Below, piece by piece: positions 7,831 through 16,132 of a stretch of DNA of 59,476 nt. The notes beneath the pieces are model-generated. The model searched no databases and was not told where the DNA came from. It worked only from the letters and a program-made list of their open reading frames with translations. The position numbers and the translations under genes were made by a program. The DNA comes from Dethiobacter sp. (GTDB taxonomy: Bacteria > Bacillota > Dethiobacteria > Dethiobacterales > Dethiobacteraceae), in the NCBI GenBank assembly GCA_018333455.1, contig JAGXTN010000100.1, positions 1-59,476 of the forward strand. Direction: 5' to 3'. Positions within the stretch are counted from its first letter, which is position 1, and every line of letters begins with the position of its first letter.

Positions 7831-9192
7831 ATGGAAATGAATAATCTTGCGCTGCTTATGCCGACGCTGCAGAGTAAAGTTTTGTCGCCGCGATCTGGAA
7901 ACGGACAGCCTTCAGCCGGTTTTGCCGGGCTGCTTGCCATCTTGCAGCAGCAGCAGGGCTTAGGGCCGGAAGCTGCCTCGGTAGCTGCTATTGCAGCTTC
8001 GCAACTCATGGGTTCAGAGGAGCAGGCGGGCGCCTTGCCAGAATTGCTTGCTGTTTTTTTGCCTCAAATGATGTCGCAGCTGATGTCTGACGGCAGCGCA
8101 ACGCTCCAGGAGGCAGGCGGTACTGACAGTGTGGCACTCTCGCTGCCGGCAGTATTGCTAGGGTTGCCGCTTCAGCTCCCGGAGTTTGCTGCAGGCGGTG
8201 CAGATGGCAGAGTCTGCGCCGGCGGATCAACCGTCCTCTCTGGGACTGCGCTTCACGCTGCTGTTGCGGCTGAACTGGGTGTGGAAAAGCTGCTACCTGA
8301 AACTTTGCCGGCGGCTGCGCTCCAAGCTGCCGCAGTTGCTAAACAGGAGGCGGAGAAGTTACTGGCTGGGCAGGCGACTGCTGTGTCCCAAGAGGCTGCA
8401 GCGCTCGAAGCTGCCGCAGTTGCTAAACAAGGGGCGGAGAAGTTACTGGCTGGGCAGGCGACTGCTGTGTCCCAAGAGGCTGCAGCGCTCGAAGCGGGAG
8501 CGGAAAAGCTGCTGCCGGAAACTTTGTCTGTGGGAACAAATGATGCGCCGGCTGATAGGCCTGCCGTGACGGCAAAACCTGCGCCTGAAAAAGGACCGCT
8601 GCTTCATTTGCAAACGGCAGAGAGAGCAGCTGCAGACTTGCCTGTTCCCCGCTTGAACAGACCGGAACCACTATCAACCATTCAGGGGCCGCCAGCCTTG
8701 GGCTATCAAGCTTTTTCAGGTGGAGCGGCATTGCCTTCGGCAGTAGTCCGCTTTGCACAGTCACAGCTTGGTCGGGCAGCGGTCGCGGAGCAGGTGCTTG
8801 AAAAAATGGTTTTTCGGAGAGAGTCTGAGGGAGACTCCAGCTTGTCTGTTCGACTTAGACCTGCGGCACTTGGGGAGGTGCAAATCAACCTGCGTCTGGA
8901 AGACGGCCGCCTGATGGCAAGGATTGTGGCGGAGAACCTGTATGTGAAGGAAGCGCTTGATGCCGCACTTGGACAGGTAAAGCAGCGTTTGGAAGCGCAG
9001 CAGATTCAAGTGGCGGAGTTGACGGTGACGGTAGGCAGTCAACAAGACTTCCGGCAGGGCAGAGCGTTTAGCCCATTTTGGCAGGATTCGGAAATTAAGG
9101 GCAAACGGCCTGCAATGGCAGGAGTCGCAGCTGAAAGGGGGGGGAGTCAGCCTGTCAGTCTGCGTCAAGGGTTGGTCGATGCCCGTGTTTAA
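7831..9192 (+). CDS. fliK: Flagellar hook-length control protein FliK
   Basis: 453 residues. The N-terminal two thirds are low-complexity (Ala, Gln, Leu, Pro), as expected for the secreted molecular ruler; the C-terminal domain (about residues 325-415) carries the conserved LRPAALGEVQINLRLEDGRLMARI and LGQVKQRLEAQQIQVAEL blocks that switch export specificity at FlhB. ATG 7831 follows a perfect aaaggaggtg at 7815-7824. A tandem 84-bp duplication lies in the ruler part (8326-8493). Confidence 0.92.
   Translation: MEMNNLALLMPTLQSKVLSPRSGNGQPSAGFAGLLAILQQQQGLGPEAASVAAIAASQLMGSEEQAGALPELLAVFLPQMMSQLMSDGSATLQEAGGTDSVALSLPAVLLGLPLQLPEFAAGGADGRVCAGGSTVLSGTALHAAVAAELGVEKLLPETLPAAALQAAAVAKQEAEKLLAGQATAVSQEAAALEAAAVAKQGAEKLLAGQATAVSQEAAALEAGAEKLLPETLSVGTNDAPADRPAVTAKPAPEKGPLLHLQTAERAAADLPVPRLNRPEPLSTIQGPPALGYQAFSGGAALPSAVVRFAQSQLGRAAVAEQVLEKMVFRRESEGDSSLSVRLRPAALGEVQINLRLEDGRLMARIVAENLYVKEALDAALGQVKQRLEAQQIQVAELTVTVGSQQDFRQGRAFSPFWQDSEIKGKRPAMAGVAAERGGSQPVSLRQGLVDARV
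8326..8493 (+). repeat. 84-bp in-frame tandem duplication in fliK
   Basis: Two adjacent copies (8326-8409 and 8410-8493) differ at only two bases (caggag versus caaggg). Each encodes a 28-residue Ala/Glu/Leu-rich unit beginning AAAVAKQ and ending QEAAALE. Being a multiple of three, the duplication lengthens the FliK ruler without changing frame; near identity points to a recent event. Confidence 0.92.
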
Positions 9193-9212
9193 TAAATAAT
9201 GGAGGTGATTAG

Positions 9213-9668
9213 ATGACAACGATCACGGCTGCGGCAGGCAGTCCGACCACGTCGACTACTGCACAAAGCCCTACGGGTGCTATGCAAGCTCTCGGTAAAG
9301 ATGTTTTTCTAAAGCTGCTGGTGACGCAATTGCGCTACCAGGATCCGTTGAAACCTCAGGATAATAGTGCCTTTGTAGCGCAGATGGCGCAATTTACTTC
9401 GCTTGAACAACTGCAGAATGTTAATACCACATTAACACAGCTGGTTACACTGCAGTCCAAGGATGCCAACAAGTTTGTCAACCATGCTCCGGCATACTTG
9501 GGTTTAACCGTTACTGTATCCGGTGAAAATAATGAGCCTCTTTCCGGTACGGTCAGCGCTGTGGAATACGAACAAGGCAGGCCAATGCTGGTAATTGATG
9601 GTGTCCGACATGGGCTTGAGAAGTTATTGTCAGTCAAGGCAGGGAACATTAACAGTGGTGAAGAGTGA
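9213..9668 (+). CDS. flgD: Flagellar hook capping protein FlgD
   Basis: 151 residues, the short Firmicutes type of FlgD that caps the growing hook. The N-terminal part contains the core motif LGKDVFLKLLVTQLRYQDPLKPQDNSAFVAQMAQFTSLEQL (about 29-69). The C-terminal part is a small beta domain and lacks the longer Ig-like region of proteobacterial FlgD. ATG 9213 follows ggaggtgatt. The stop overlaps the next start (TGATG). Confidence 0.94.
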   Translation: MTTITAAAGSPTTSTTAQSPTGAMQALGKDVFLKLLVTQLRYQDPLKPQDNSAFVAQMAQFTSLEQLQNVNTTLTQLVTLQSKDANKFVNHAPAYLGLTVTVSGENNEPLSGTVSAVEYEQGRPMLVIDGVRHGLEKLLSVKAGNINSGEE

Positions 9669-10066
9669 TGAATTCAGGCAATATCCGTTTTCCCGGACAA
9701 GCTGCTCCTTCTGCCCCAGGGCAGGCGCCCGCCAAAGCGCCGCTGAAGCAAAATGGGGCAGGGGCGACATCGTTTGGCCAGCTTTGGCAGGAAACGTTGC
9801 AAAAGCAGGAGGCAGTGAAATTTTCCGCGCATGCGCTGCAACGCTTGCAGGAACGACAGATTACCCTGGGGGAAAATGAGCTCGCTAAAATCAATCAGGC
9901 TGTCAGCGCAGCCGAAAAAAAGGGCGCGCGTTCTTCATTACTGCTGTATGATGATTTGGCTCTTGTGGCCAGCGTTAAAAACAAGACAATCATTACCGCC
10001 CTAGGTGGCGAGGATATGCGCGCCCATGTTTTTACGAATATCGACAGCGCAGTGATTATTAAATAA
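9668..10066 (+). CDS. Flagellar operon protein (TIGR02530 family)
   Basis: 132 residues. It matches the small family of uncharacterised proteins always placed between flgD and flgE in Firmicutes flagellar operons: the FSAHALQRLQERQITL motif (about 55-70), then KINQAVSAAEKKGARSSLLLYDDLALVASVKNKTIITAL. The role is unknown; an assembly or export function is inferred only from context. ATG 9668 overlaps the flgD stop; a GTG three bases earlier is an alternative. An 80-bp spacer with a ccacggccgtgg palindrome separates it from flgE. Confidence 0.85.
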   Translation: MNSGNIRFPGQAAPSAPGQAPAKAPLKQNGAGATSFGQLWQETLQKQEAVKFSAHALQRLQERQITLGENELAKINQAVSAAEKKGARSSLLLYDDLALVASVKNKTIITALGGEDMRAHVFTNIDSAVIIK

Positions 10067-10146
10067 GGTGGCTGGACCTCTTGTAGGAAGCCACGGCCGT
10101 GGAATGAGCGAAGCGGCCAAACCCTCAAACTAAGGAGGTTATCTTT

Positions 10147-11370
10147 ATGCAAAGGTCATTGTTTACGGCGGTAAGCGGTCTGCGCAACCATCAGGTGAAG
10201 ATGGATGTGATTGGCAACAATATCGCCAATGTTAATACGACCGCCTTTAAAGGCGGACGGGTGCGTTTTCAAGATATTTTGAGTCAAAATATCCGCGGCG
10301 CCAGTGCGCCCCAGCTAGGCAGGGGAGGAGTCAACCCTGCCCAAGTAGGCTTAGGGATGAGTATCGGGGCGATTGATACAATCCACAGCCAGGGGAGCCT
10401 GCAAAACACCGGACGTTTGACAGACTTAGCTATCCAGGGCAACGGCTTCTTTGTGATGAGCGATGGCACAAGCCAGTTTTATACGCGGGACGGCGCTTTT
10501 TCTGTCGGTGCCGACGGAGATCTGGTAAACGCCGCCAACGGTTTTAAGCCGCTTGGCTGGGCAGCCGACGCCGCGGGCAACATTGACACCACTTCGCCGC
10601 TGCGCGCGCTTAATATTCCCATCGGCAACCGGGTTAATACCCGGGCGACGGAAAACTTGGTTTTAGGCGGCAACTTAGACGCGTTGACTGTCATCCCTGC
10701 GCCTTCGCATACTGCCGAGGTGGTAGTTTATGACTCCCAAGGCGGGATGCATACGATCGCCATCGCGCTTAACAAGACGGCAGCAAACAGCTGGAGCTGG
10801 ACCGCCACGAGCGGTGCTCATGTCATGACTGCCGGCAGCAACGGCACACTGACTTTCGACGCAGCCGGCAATCTCACAGCTTCTACCGGTGGTCCCATTG
10901 GCTTTTCTCCACCGGGGGTGGCACCGTTAAATATCGCTGCTGATTTCTCCGGACTTACCCAGGTGGTAGGACGAAGCAGCGCGCTCGTGCGTTCCCAAGA
11001 TGGCTTCCCCGTGGGCGAGCTGGAGAGCTTTATGATTGGCAATACCGGGGTGATTAACGGCGTCTACACCAACGGCCTGGTGGTTGCTTTAGGACAGGTA
11101 GCTCTTGCCGGCTTCCCTAACCCGGAAGGATTGCAGAAGGCTGCCGCCAATATGTTCCAAATCTCCTCCAACTCAGGTCAGCCACGCATCGGCGGTGCCG
11201 GTCTGGAGGGACGGGGCACGATTGAAACTGCCACGCTGGAAATGTCGAATGTCGATTTGTCTGTGGAATTTACGGAAATGATTACTACTTCTCGGGCATT
11301 TCAGGCTAATTCCCGGATGATTTCCGCCTCAGACGAGCTGCTGCAGGAAGTTGTGAACCTGAAACGTTAA
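10147..11370 (+). CDS. flgE: Flagellar hook protein FlgE
   Basis: 407 residues. N-terminal axial motif (SGLRNHQVKMDVIGNNIANVNTTAFKGGR), central FlgE/F/G beta domains including LDLAIQG-like TDLAIQGNGFFVMSDG (about residues 95-110), and C-terminal motif (VDLSVEFTEMITTSRAFQANSRMISASDELLQEVVNLKR). Hook subunit, exported and polymerised under the FlgD cap. The ribosome-binding site taaggaggt is strong, as expected for an abundant structural protein. The small flbD gene that often follows flgE in Firmicutes is absent. Confidence 0.94.
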   Translation: MQRSLFTAVSGLRNHQVKMDVIGNNIANVNTTAFKGGRVRFQDILSQNIRGASAPQLGRGGVNPAQVGLGMSIGAIDTIHSQGSLQNTGRLTDLAIQGNGFFVMSDGTSQFYTRDGAFSVGADGDLVNAANGFKPLGWAADAAGNIDTTSPLRALNIPIGNRVNTRATENLVLGGNLDALTVIPAPSHTAEVVVYDSQGGMHTIAIALNKTAANSWSWTATSGAHVMTAGSNGTLTFDAAGNLTASTGGPIGFSPPGVAPLNIAADFSGLTQVVGRSSALVRSQDGFPVGELESFMIGNTGVINGVYTNGLVVALGQVALAGFPNPEGLQKAAANMFQISSNSGQPRIGGAGLEGRGTIETATLEMSNVDLSVEFTEMITTSRAFQANSRMISASDELLQEVVNLKR

Positions 11371-11387
11371 GCACACGAGGTGAACTG

Positions 11388-12221
11388 ATGATGGGACAAC
11401 GCATGGATTTTATGACTATTTTGGGGATAGGCTTGGGCCTATCCCTGGTGCTGGGGTCCATCGCCTTAGGCGGTAGTATCCTGCTTTTTTGGAATCTACC
11501 CTCACTGATGATTACGGTGGGAGGGTCCTTTGCCGCGCTCTTAATCAGTTTTCAGATGCCGCAAATCAGCATGGTTGTCCGGGTAACCAAAAATGCTTTC
11601 TTTAGCGAAGTTGATGATATCGGCGAGCTAATTCGACTTTTTGTCCGTCTCGGGCAAAAGGCGCGGCGTGAGGGGCTGCTGGCTCTGGAAGATGATTTAA
11701 CTGTTCTGAATGACCCCTTTCTTGTCAGCGGACTGCAAATGGTGATTGACGGGCTGGATCCCACCATCATCAGGGATATTATGGATACGGAAATTGCTTC
11801 CACCGCCACGCGACATCGGCTGGGTCAAGATGTGTTTCGGACATGGGGCTCACTGGCGCCGGCTTTCGGGATGATAGGGACGCTGATCGGCTTGATTCAA
11901 ATGTTGACTAATCTAAATGACCCGGCCGCAATCGGCCCCGGGATGGCTGTGGCACTTTTGACCACCTTCTACGGCGCGTTGATGGCCAACCTGATTTTTA
12001 TTCCCATGGCCGGCAAGCTGTCCATCCGCTCCGATGCGGAAATCTCCCTGAAGGAGGCGGTGGTGGAGGGAGTTCTTGCCATTCAGGCCGGCACAAACCC
12101 ACGCATTTTGCAGGAGAAAATGAAAGCTTTCGCCTCCCCCAGCCAACGGGAAAAGATGGAGCGCAAGAGCGCTGATCAGTCTGCAGAGAGCGGCGAAGAA
12201 GTGGTCTACGACAATGCCTAA
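11388..12221 (+). CDS. motA: Flagellar stator protein MotA
   Basis: 277 residues with four membrane segments (about 7-30, 37-57, 150-172 and 183-205) and a large cytoplasmic loop that contacts FliG. The PAFGMIGTLIGLIQML and GPGMAVALLTTFYGALMANLIFIPMAGKL blocks are typical of MotA. Conserved charged loop residues are present (RREGLLALEDD). It overlaps motB by 8 bases, the usual coupling of the two stator subunits. The GTG-rich start region offers ATG 11388 after acgaggtgaac. Confidence 0.95.
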   Translation: MMGQRMDFMTILGIGLGLSLVLGSIALGGSILLFWNLPSLMITVGGSFAALLISFQMPQISMVVRVTKNAFFSEVDDIGELIRLFVRLGQKARREGLLALEDDLTVLNDPFLVSGLQMVIDGLDPTIIRDIMDTEIASTATRHRLGQDVFRTWGSLAPAFGMIGTLIGLIQMLTNLNDPAAIGPGMAVALLTTFYGALMANLIFIPMAGKLSIRSDAEISLKEAVVEGVLAIQAGTNPRILQEKMKAFASPSQREKMERKSADQSAESGEEVVYDNA

Positions 12222-12951
12222 AAAAAGGAGAGAGCGACCGCAAGCTGCCGGTGCCCCGGAGTGGATGACTACTTACGGTGATCTGGTGACGCTACTGCTG
12301 GCATTTTTTGTGCTGCTTTATTCTTTTTCAGTGCTTGATGTCCAGAAATTTCAGCAGATCATGTCATCCATTCAAATTTCTTTTTTGGGAGAGCAAGGGA
12401 TTATGGAGACTGCGGTTGACCCTTCTCGTGGCGAGATGGTTCAACTGGCTGTGGACCATAAGTTTGAGGATGTACTCGTGACGTATCAGGAAGTAAAGGA
12501 ACATCTGCGGCAAGAAGGTCTGGAAGGGATGATCAAAACGCGCATCGAGGAGCGTGGGATAGTGCTGGAAATCCAGGATCAGATTTTATTTGACTCCGGC
12601 AGGGCGGAAATCAGGCAGGAAGCGCTAGTATTACTGCAGAAAGTAGCAGGAATTATCGCAGAAGTGCCAAATCAGATTGTTGTCGAGGGCCATACCGACA
12701 ATGTTCCGATCAATACGGCGCAGTTCCCGTCAAACTGGGAGCTTTCCGTGACTAGAGCCGTCCGAGTGGTGCGTTTCTTCAGCGAGCAGCAAAAGTTGCC
12801 TGCTAAACGCTTTATCGCGAGCGGCTACGGCGAATATCAGCCGGTGGCGACAAATCTCACGGTTGCCGGGCGTGCCCAAAATCGTCGCGTTAATATTATT
12901 ATTTCAGACCTTAACTTGTTGGACGGGGAGGCGGCGCAGCATGAGCAATGA
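12214..12951 (+). CDS. motB: Flagellar stator protein MotB
   Basis: 245 residues. One N-terminal membrane helix with the ion-binding aspartate in TYGDLVTLLLAFFVLLYSF (about residues 17-35), a plug/linker, and a C-terminal OmpA-like peptidoglycan-binding domain (EGHTDNVPINTAQFPSNWELSVTRA, about 151-175). Together with MotA it forms the ion-conducting stator. Whether protons or sodium ions drive it cannot be read from this segment alone. Confidence 0.95.
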   Translation: MPKKRRERPQAAGAPEWMTTYGDLVTLLLAFFVLLYSFSVLDVQKFQQIMSSIQISFLGEQGIMETAVDPSRGEMVQLAVDHKFEDVLVTYQEVKEHLRQEGLEGMIKTRIEERGIVLEIQDQILFDSGRAEIRQEALVLLQKVAGIIAEVPNQIVVEGHTDNVPINTAQFPSNWELSVTRAVRVVRFFSEQQKLPAKRFIASGYGEYQPVATNLTVAGRAQNRRVNIIISDLNLLDGEAAQHEQ

Positions 12952-13405
12952 TAAAAAAGATAAACAGCCGGGCAATAACAAGACAAAGCTGCTGCTATTG
13001 GCAGTGATGGTTTTGGCATTGCTCGGCGGGGGGCTCGGCTTTTATGCCTTTTTTGTGCGAGCCAATCAAGACTCGGGCGTCAATTTGCCGGTGAAGGAAG
13101 AGCCTTTGCTGATTCACGGGCCGCAGGATTTTACGGTGAACCTCTCTGACCGGGCGCAGCGTCGTTACCTGAAAGCAACTATTGCCCTGGGGTATGCAGA
13201 CGAGAGCTTGTCCCGTGAGTTGGAACAGCGCAGTGTGCAGATCCGCGACATGGTCATCAAGGTGCTGCGCAGTTTTTCCACGGAAGATATGGCTACCGGT
13301 GAGGGAGTTGCCAGACTGCGGGCGGAGCTGATTAAAAATTTAAATACCCTCTTGGCCAGCGGGGAAATTAAAGAAATCTATTTTACTGATTTGCTAGTTC
13401 AGTAA
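12941..13405 (+). CDS. fliL: Flagellar basal body-associated protein FliL
   Basis: 154 residues from ATG 12941, which follows ggggagg; longer in-frame extensions upstream would lie inside motB and lack a ribosome-binding site. Short cytoplasmic lysine-rich head, one membrane helix (about 16-38, LLLLAVMVLALLGGGLGFYAFF) and a periplasmic FliL domain (about 55-154, with the QDFTVNLSDRAQRRYLKATIALGY strand). FliL surrounds the stator. It overlaps motB by 11 bases. Confidence 0.93.
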   Translation: MSNDKKDKQPGNNKTKLLLLAVMVLALLGGGLGFYAFFVRANQDSGVNLPVKEEPLLIHGPQDFTVNLSDRAQRRYLKATIALGYADESLSRELEQRSVQIRDMVIKVLRSFSTEDMATGEGVARLRAELIKNLNTLLASGEIKEIYFTDLLVQ

Positions 13406-13426
13406 GCGCATGCGGAGGGTGGACTT

Positions 13427-13888
13427 GTGTCTTCGTTTTTATCGGCTAAGGAAATAGAAGAGCTGGTTAAGCGGCTAAATCCCGAGGAGGAACTAAAAAA
13501 AAACCGGGAGGAAGGTGAGTTGCCGGCGCAAACACCGGTTGCGGAGCTGAAAAAACTGCCGCTCCAGGAAGTGGAGCGAGTAGAGTTTCCGGAGCTGCAA
13601 AAGAGTCCCGGTGGAGAAAAACGCAGGGAAGTAGCTTTCTTTCGTGTTGTGCCGGTTAACTTGGCGCTTGAACTGGGCGGTGTTACGCTGACTGTGCGGG
13701 AAATACTTTCGCTGCAGAAAAATTCGCTAATTAAACTGGATAAGCTGGCGGGAGAAAATATTTCTCTTTGTGTTAACGGCAGACCGCTAGCTAGCGGCGA
13801 AGTTGTGGTTATCAATGATAATTTTGCTTTTCGGGTAGCCCATTTGGGTGAGAAATCGGCAGAACCAGAAGAAAAGGGGCAGGTGTAA
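13427..13888 (+). CDS. FliN-like SpoA-domain switch protein
   Basis: 153 residues. The C-terminal SpoA/FliN domain (about residues 70-143) is clear: RVVPVNLALELGGVTLTVREIL, then NGRPLASGEVVVINDNFAFRV. The N-terminus begins FLSAKEIEELVKRL, a degenerate version of the LSQxEIDxLL CheY-binding motif found in FliM. It sits where many Firmicutes carry fliM-fliY, whereas the canonical fliM and fliN lie 14 kb further on. It may be an additional C-ring component or an export-linked paralogue. GTG start at 13427 after ggaggg; the TAA overlaps the fliO ATG. Confidence 0.8.
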   Translation: MSSFLSAKEIEELVKRLNPEEELKKNREEGELPAQTPVAELKKLPLQEVERVEFPELQKSPGGEKRREVAFFRVVPVNLALELGGVTLTVREILSLQKNSLIKLDKLAGENISLCVNGRPLASGEVVVINDNFAFRVAHLGEKSAEPEEKGQV

Positions 13889-14319
13889 TGGATAGTTTTC
13901 TGGAGTTTATGCACGTGCTGTTTTCTCTGCTCTTCGTGTTGGCTCTGGCTTGGTGGTCTACCCGCTATGGATTGCCCTTGCTGCAAGGGACTCAAGCCAG
14001 GCGCAAGGCTAACATGACGGTGGTGGAACGGATTCCGCTTGGGCTGCGCGGAACACTCTGTCTGGTAAAGGTGGGAGAACGTTTTCTGTTAATCGGCCTG
14101 ACGCCGGCAAAGATAGAACGCCTGGCGGAGATCCCTGCCAGCGAGCTCCAGCTGCCGGAGGAAGCAGCTCACCTTCCCCCGGACTTTGCGGCAATTTTAG
14201 CAAAAAGCAAGGCAAAAACCGGCAGGTTGAGCCAGCAAATTTTGCGCCGGGCAAGACGAGTGAAAGAGAGGAAAGATCAGGGAGATGACCATCCGCAAGA
14301 AAACGACCATCATTTTTAG
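13888..14319 (+). CDS. fliO: Flagellar biosynthesis protein FliO
   Basis: 143 residues with one N-terminal membrane helix (about 9-27) and the short cytoplasmic motif of the FliO/FliZ family (MTVVERIPLGLRGTLCLVKVGERFLLIGLTPAKIERLAEI, about 46-85). FliO helps assemble the FliP ring of the export gate. It is coupled to the preceding gene by TAATG and overlaps fliP by 35 bases. Confidence 0.88.
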   Translation: MDSFLEFMHVLFSLLFVLALAWWSTRYGLPLLQGTQARRKANMTVVERIPLGLRGTLCLVKVGERFLLIGLTPAKIERLAEIPASELQLPEEAAHLPPDFAAILAKSKAKTGRLSQQILRRARRVKERKDQGDDHPQENDHHF

Positions 14320-15058
14320 TCTGGGCATCTTCTTGCTGGTGACGCTGCTGCCTGCGCTACCCGTTTTTGCTCAGCCTGCCATTCCTATCCCAAATCTCAA
14401 TATTGAGCTAGGTACAGCCACCGAGCCGGAGCAGGTGGTGGGTTCGCTGCAGTTGCTGCTCTTGCTTACTGTGCTGACGCTTGTCCCCGCCATTTTGGCC
14501 TTGATGACATCGTTTACTAGGACTGTAATCGTGCTCTCTTTTGTGCGCAGCGCTTTAGGTACCCAACAGATCCCGCCTAATCAGGTGTTGATCGGCCTGG
14601 CATTATTTCTCACATTTTTTATTATGACTCCTGTCTACCAACAGGTGAATACGACGGCGATTCAACCTTACCTTGCGGAGGAAATGGAGTTTAACGAGGC
14701 GTTGTCTGTGGCGATGCTGCCGATGCGCGAATTTATGTTCCGTCACACGCGAGAAAAGGATTTAGCCCTTTTTGTTAATATTGCCAACGAGGAAAGACCC
14801 CGCTCACGCGATGATGTGGCGTTGCACGTCTTGATCCCCGCCTTTGTGATTTCTGAGCTGAAAACAGCTTTTCAGATGGGGTTTATGATTTTTATTCCCT
14901 TTCTGGTGATAGATATGGTGGTAGCAAGCGCATTGATGTCGATGGGGATGTTTATGCTGCCGCCCGTAATGGTTTCCCTGCCCTTTAAATTGTTATTGTT
15001 TGTGATGGTTGACGGCTGGCATTTGGTGGTTCAGTCTTTGGTGGAAAGTTTCAGATAG
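14285..15058 (+). CDS. fliP: Flagellar export gate protein FliP
   Basis: 257 residues. A cleavable-type signal peptide (about 1-28, ending PVFAQ), then the FliP core with four membrane segments; LTLVPAILALMTSFTRTVIVLSFVRSALGTQQIPPNQVLIGLALFLTFFIMTP (about 60-112) is near-universal in this family, as is the C-terminal PFLVIDMVVASALMSMGM block. FliP, FliQ and FliR form the export pore within the MS ring. ATG 14285 follows ggagatg. Confidence 0.96.
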   Translation: MTIRKKTTIIFSLGIFLLVTLLPALPVFAQPAIPIPNLNIELGTATEPEQVVGSLQLLLLLTVLTLVPAILALMTSFTRTVIVLSFVRSALGTQQIPPNQVLIGLALFLTFFIMTPVYQQVNTTAIQPYLAEEMEFNEALSVAMLPMREFMFRHTREKDLALFVNIANEERPRSRDDVALHVLIPAFVISELKTAFQMGFMIFIPFLVIDMVVASALMSMGMFMLPPVMVSLPFKLLLFVMVDGWHLVVQSLVESFR

Positions 15059-15074
15059 GGCGGGGAGGTTAACC

Positions 15075-15344
15075 ATGTCTGAAGAGCTTGTCCTGGCAGT
15101 TGCCCGTGAGGCGGTCTTAGCCACATTATATATTTCCGCGCCGGTGTTGATTGTGAGCCTGATTGTCGGTCTAAGTGTCAGTGTCTTTCAGGCTACCACG
15201 CAGATTCAGGAGCCTACGTTGACGTTTGTACCGAAAATTGTCGCTGTGTTTATCAGTATGCTCTTTTTTGGCGGCTGGATGCTTACTATGCTGATCGAGC
15301 TCACACTCAGTATTTTTGCTCATCTTGGCTCCTTTGGGTCGTAG
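15075..15344 (+). CDS. fliQ: Flagellar export gate protein FliQ
   Basis: 89 residues, the standard length, with two membrane helices (about 16-38 and 52-75) and the conserved QEPTLTFVPKIVA loop between them. Starts at ATG 15075 after ggggaggt; a longer in-frame reading would run into fliP. fliR starts 6 bases after the stop. Confidence 0.95.
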   Translation: MSEELVLAVAREAVLATLYISAPVLIVSLIVGLSVSVFQATTQIQEPTLTFVPKIVAVFISMLFFGGWMLTMLIELTLSIFAHLGSFGS

Positions 15345-15350
15345 CGCCAG

Positions 15351-16112
15351 ATGACACTCGAGCAATGGTCCGTCTTCTTCTTGCTTTTCACCCGCTTCAC
15401 CGCTCTGATCGCATTACTCCCCTTTTTTTCCTGGCAAGGTATCCCGGCGCTGGCAAAAGTGGGGTTTGCCGGTATGCTAACATTACTCGTTTTTCTCGCC
15501 AATCCTCCCGGCTCGCCAGAGCTGCCGGCACACTTGATTACTTATCTTTTTGCGGTAGGTTCGGAAGTGCTTTTTGGTTTGACTTTGGGTTTTTTGGTAC
15601 TGCTAATCTTTAGCGCCGTAAGGCTTGCCGGACAGTTGGTGGATATGCAGTCCGGCTTGATGATGGCCTCCATTTTTGATCCGCAGTTTGGCGGCCAGGT
15701 AACTATTTTTGAACAGTTTTATTATCTGTTTGCTTTAGTTTTTTACCTTTCGCTCAGCGGGCACCATCAGCTATTCTTGGCTTTGTCCCGCTCTGTTGAA
15801 ATAATCCCGCCGGGTGGCGCAGTCTTTTCTCCGCATTTGATCCCGCAATTTATGCAATTTGTTTTTGAGATGTTTCTGGTGGCATTTCAACTGGCTGCGC
15901 CTGTCGTTGCAGTTTTAATCTTTACCGACCTGGCGCTCGGTCTGCTATCCAAAACGGTTCCCCAAATACATGTCTTCATGGAGGGTATGCCGCTAAAGGT
16001 GGGAGTTGCGTTATCTATCGTTTATCTGATTTTCCCGTACCTAGCCAGCCTGCTGATCACCGTATTCGCGCGGATGCAGAGCCAGCTCGTCACGCTCTTT
16101 GGCCTCTTTTAA
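15351..16112 (+). CDS. fliR: Flagellar export gate protein FliR
   Basis: 253 residues with about six membrane segments. Typical FliR features are the N-terminal LLFTRFTALIALLPFFSWQGIPALAKVGFAGMLTLLV stretch and the QLVDMQSGLMMASIFDPQFGGQV motif (about residues 94-116), plus ALGLLSKTVPQIHVFMEGMPLKVGVAL near the end. Completes the FliPQR gate. It overlaps nothing; flhB follows after 20 bases without a good ribosome-binding site. Confidence 0.95.
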   Translation: MTLEQWSVFFLLFTRFTALIALLPFFSWQGIPALAKVGFAGMLTLLVFLANPPGSPELPAHLITYLFAVGSEVLFGLTLGFLVLLIFSAVRLAGQLVDMQSGLMMASIFDPQFGGQVTIFEQFYYLFALVFYLSLSGHHQLFLALSRSVEIIPPGGAVFSPHLIPQFMQFVFEMFLVAFQLAAPVVAVLIFTDLALGLLSKTVPQIHVFMEGMPLKVGVALSIVYLIFPYLASLLITVFARMQSQLVTLFGLF

Positions 16113-16132
16113 CTGCTCCTTGGCAACTGGAC

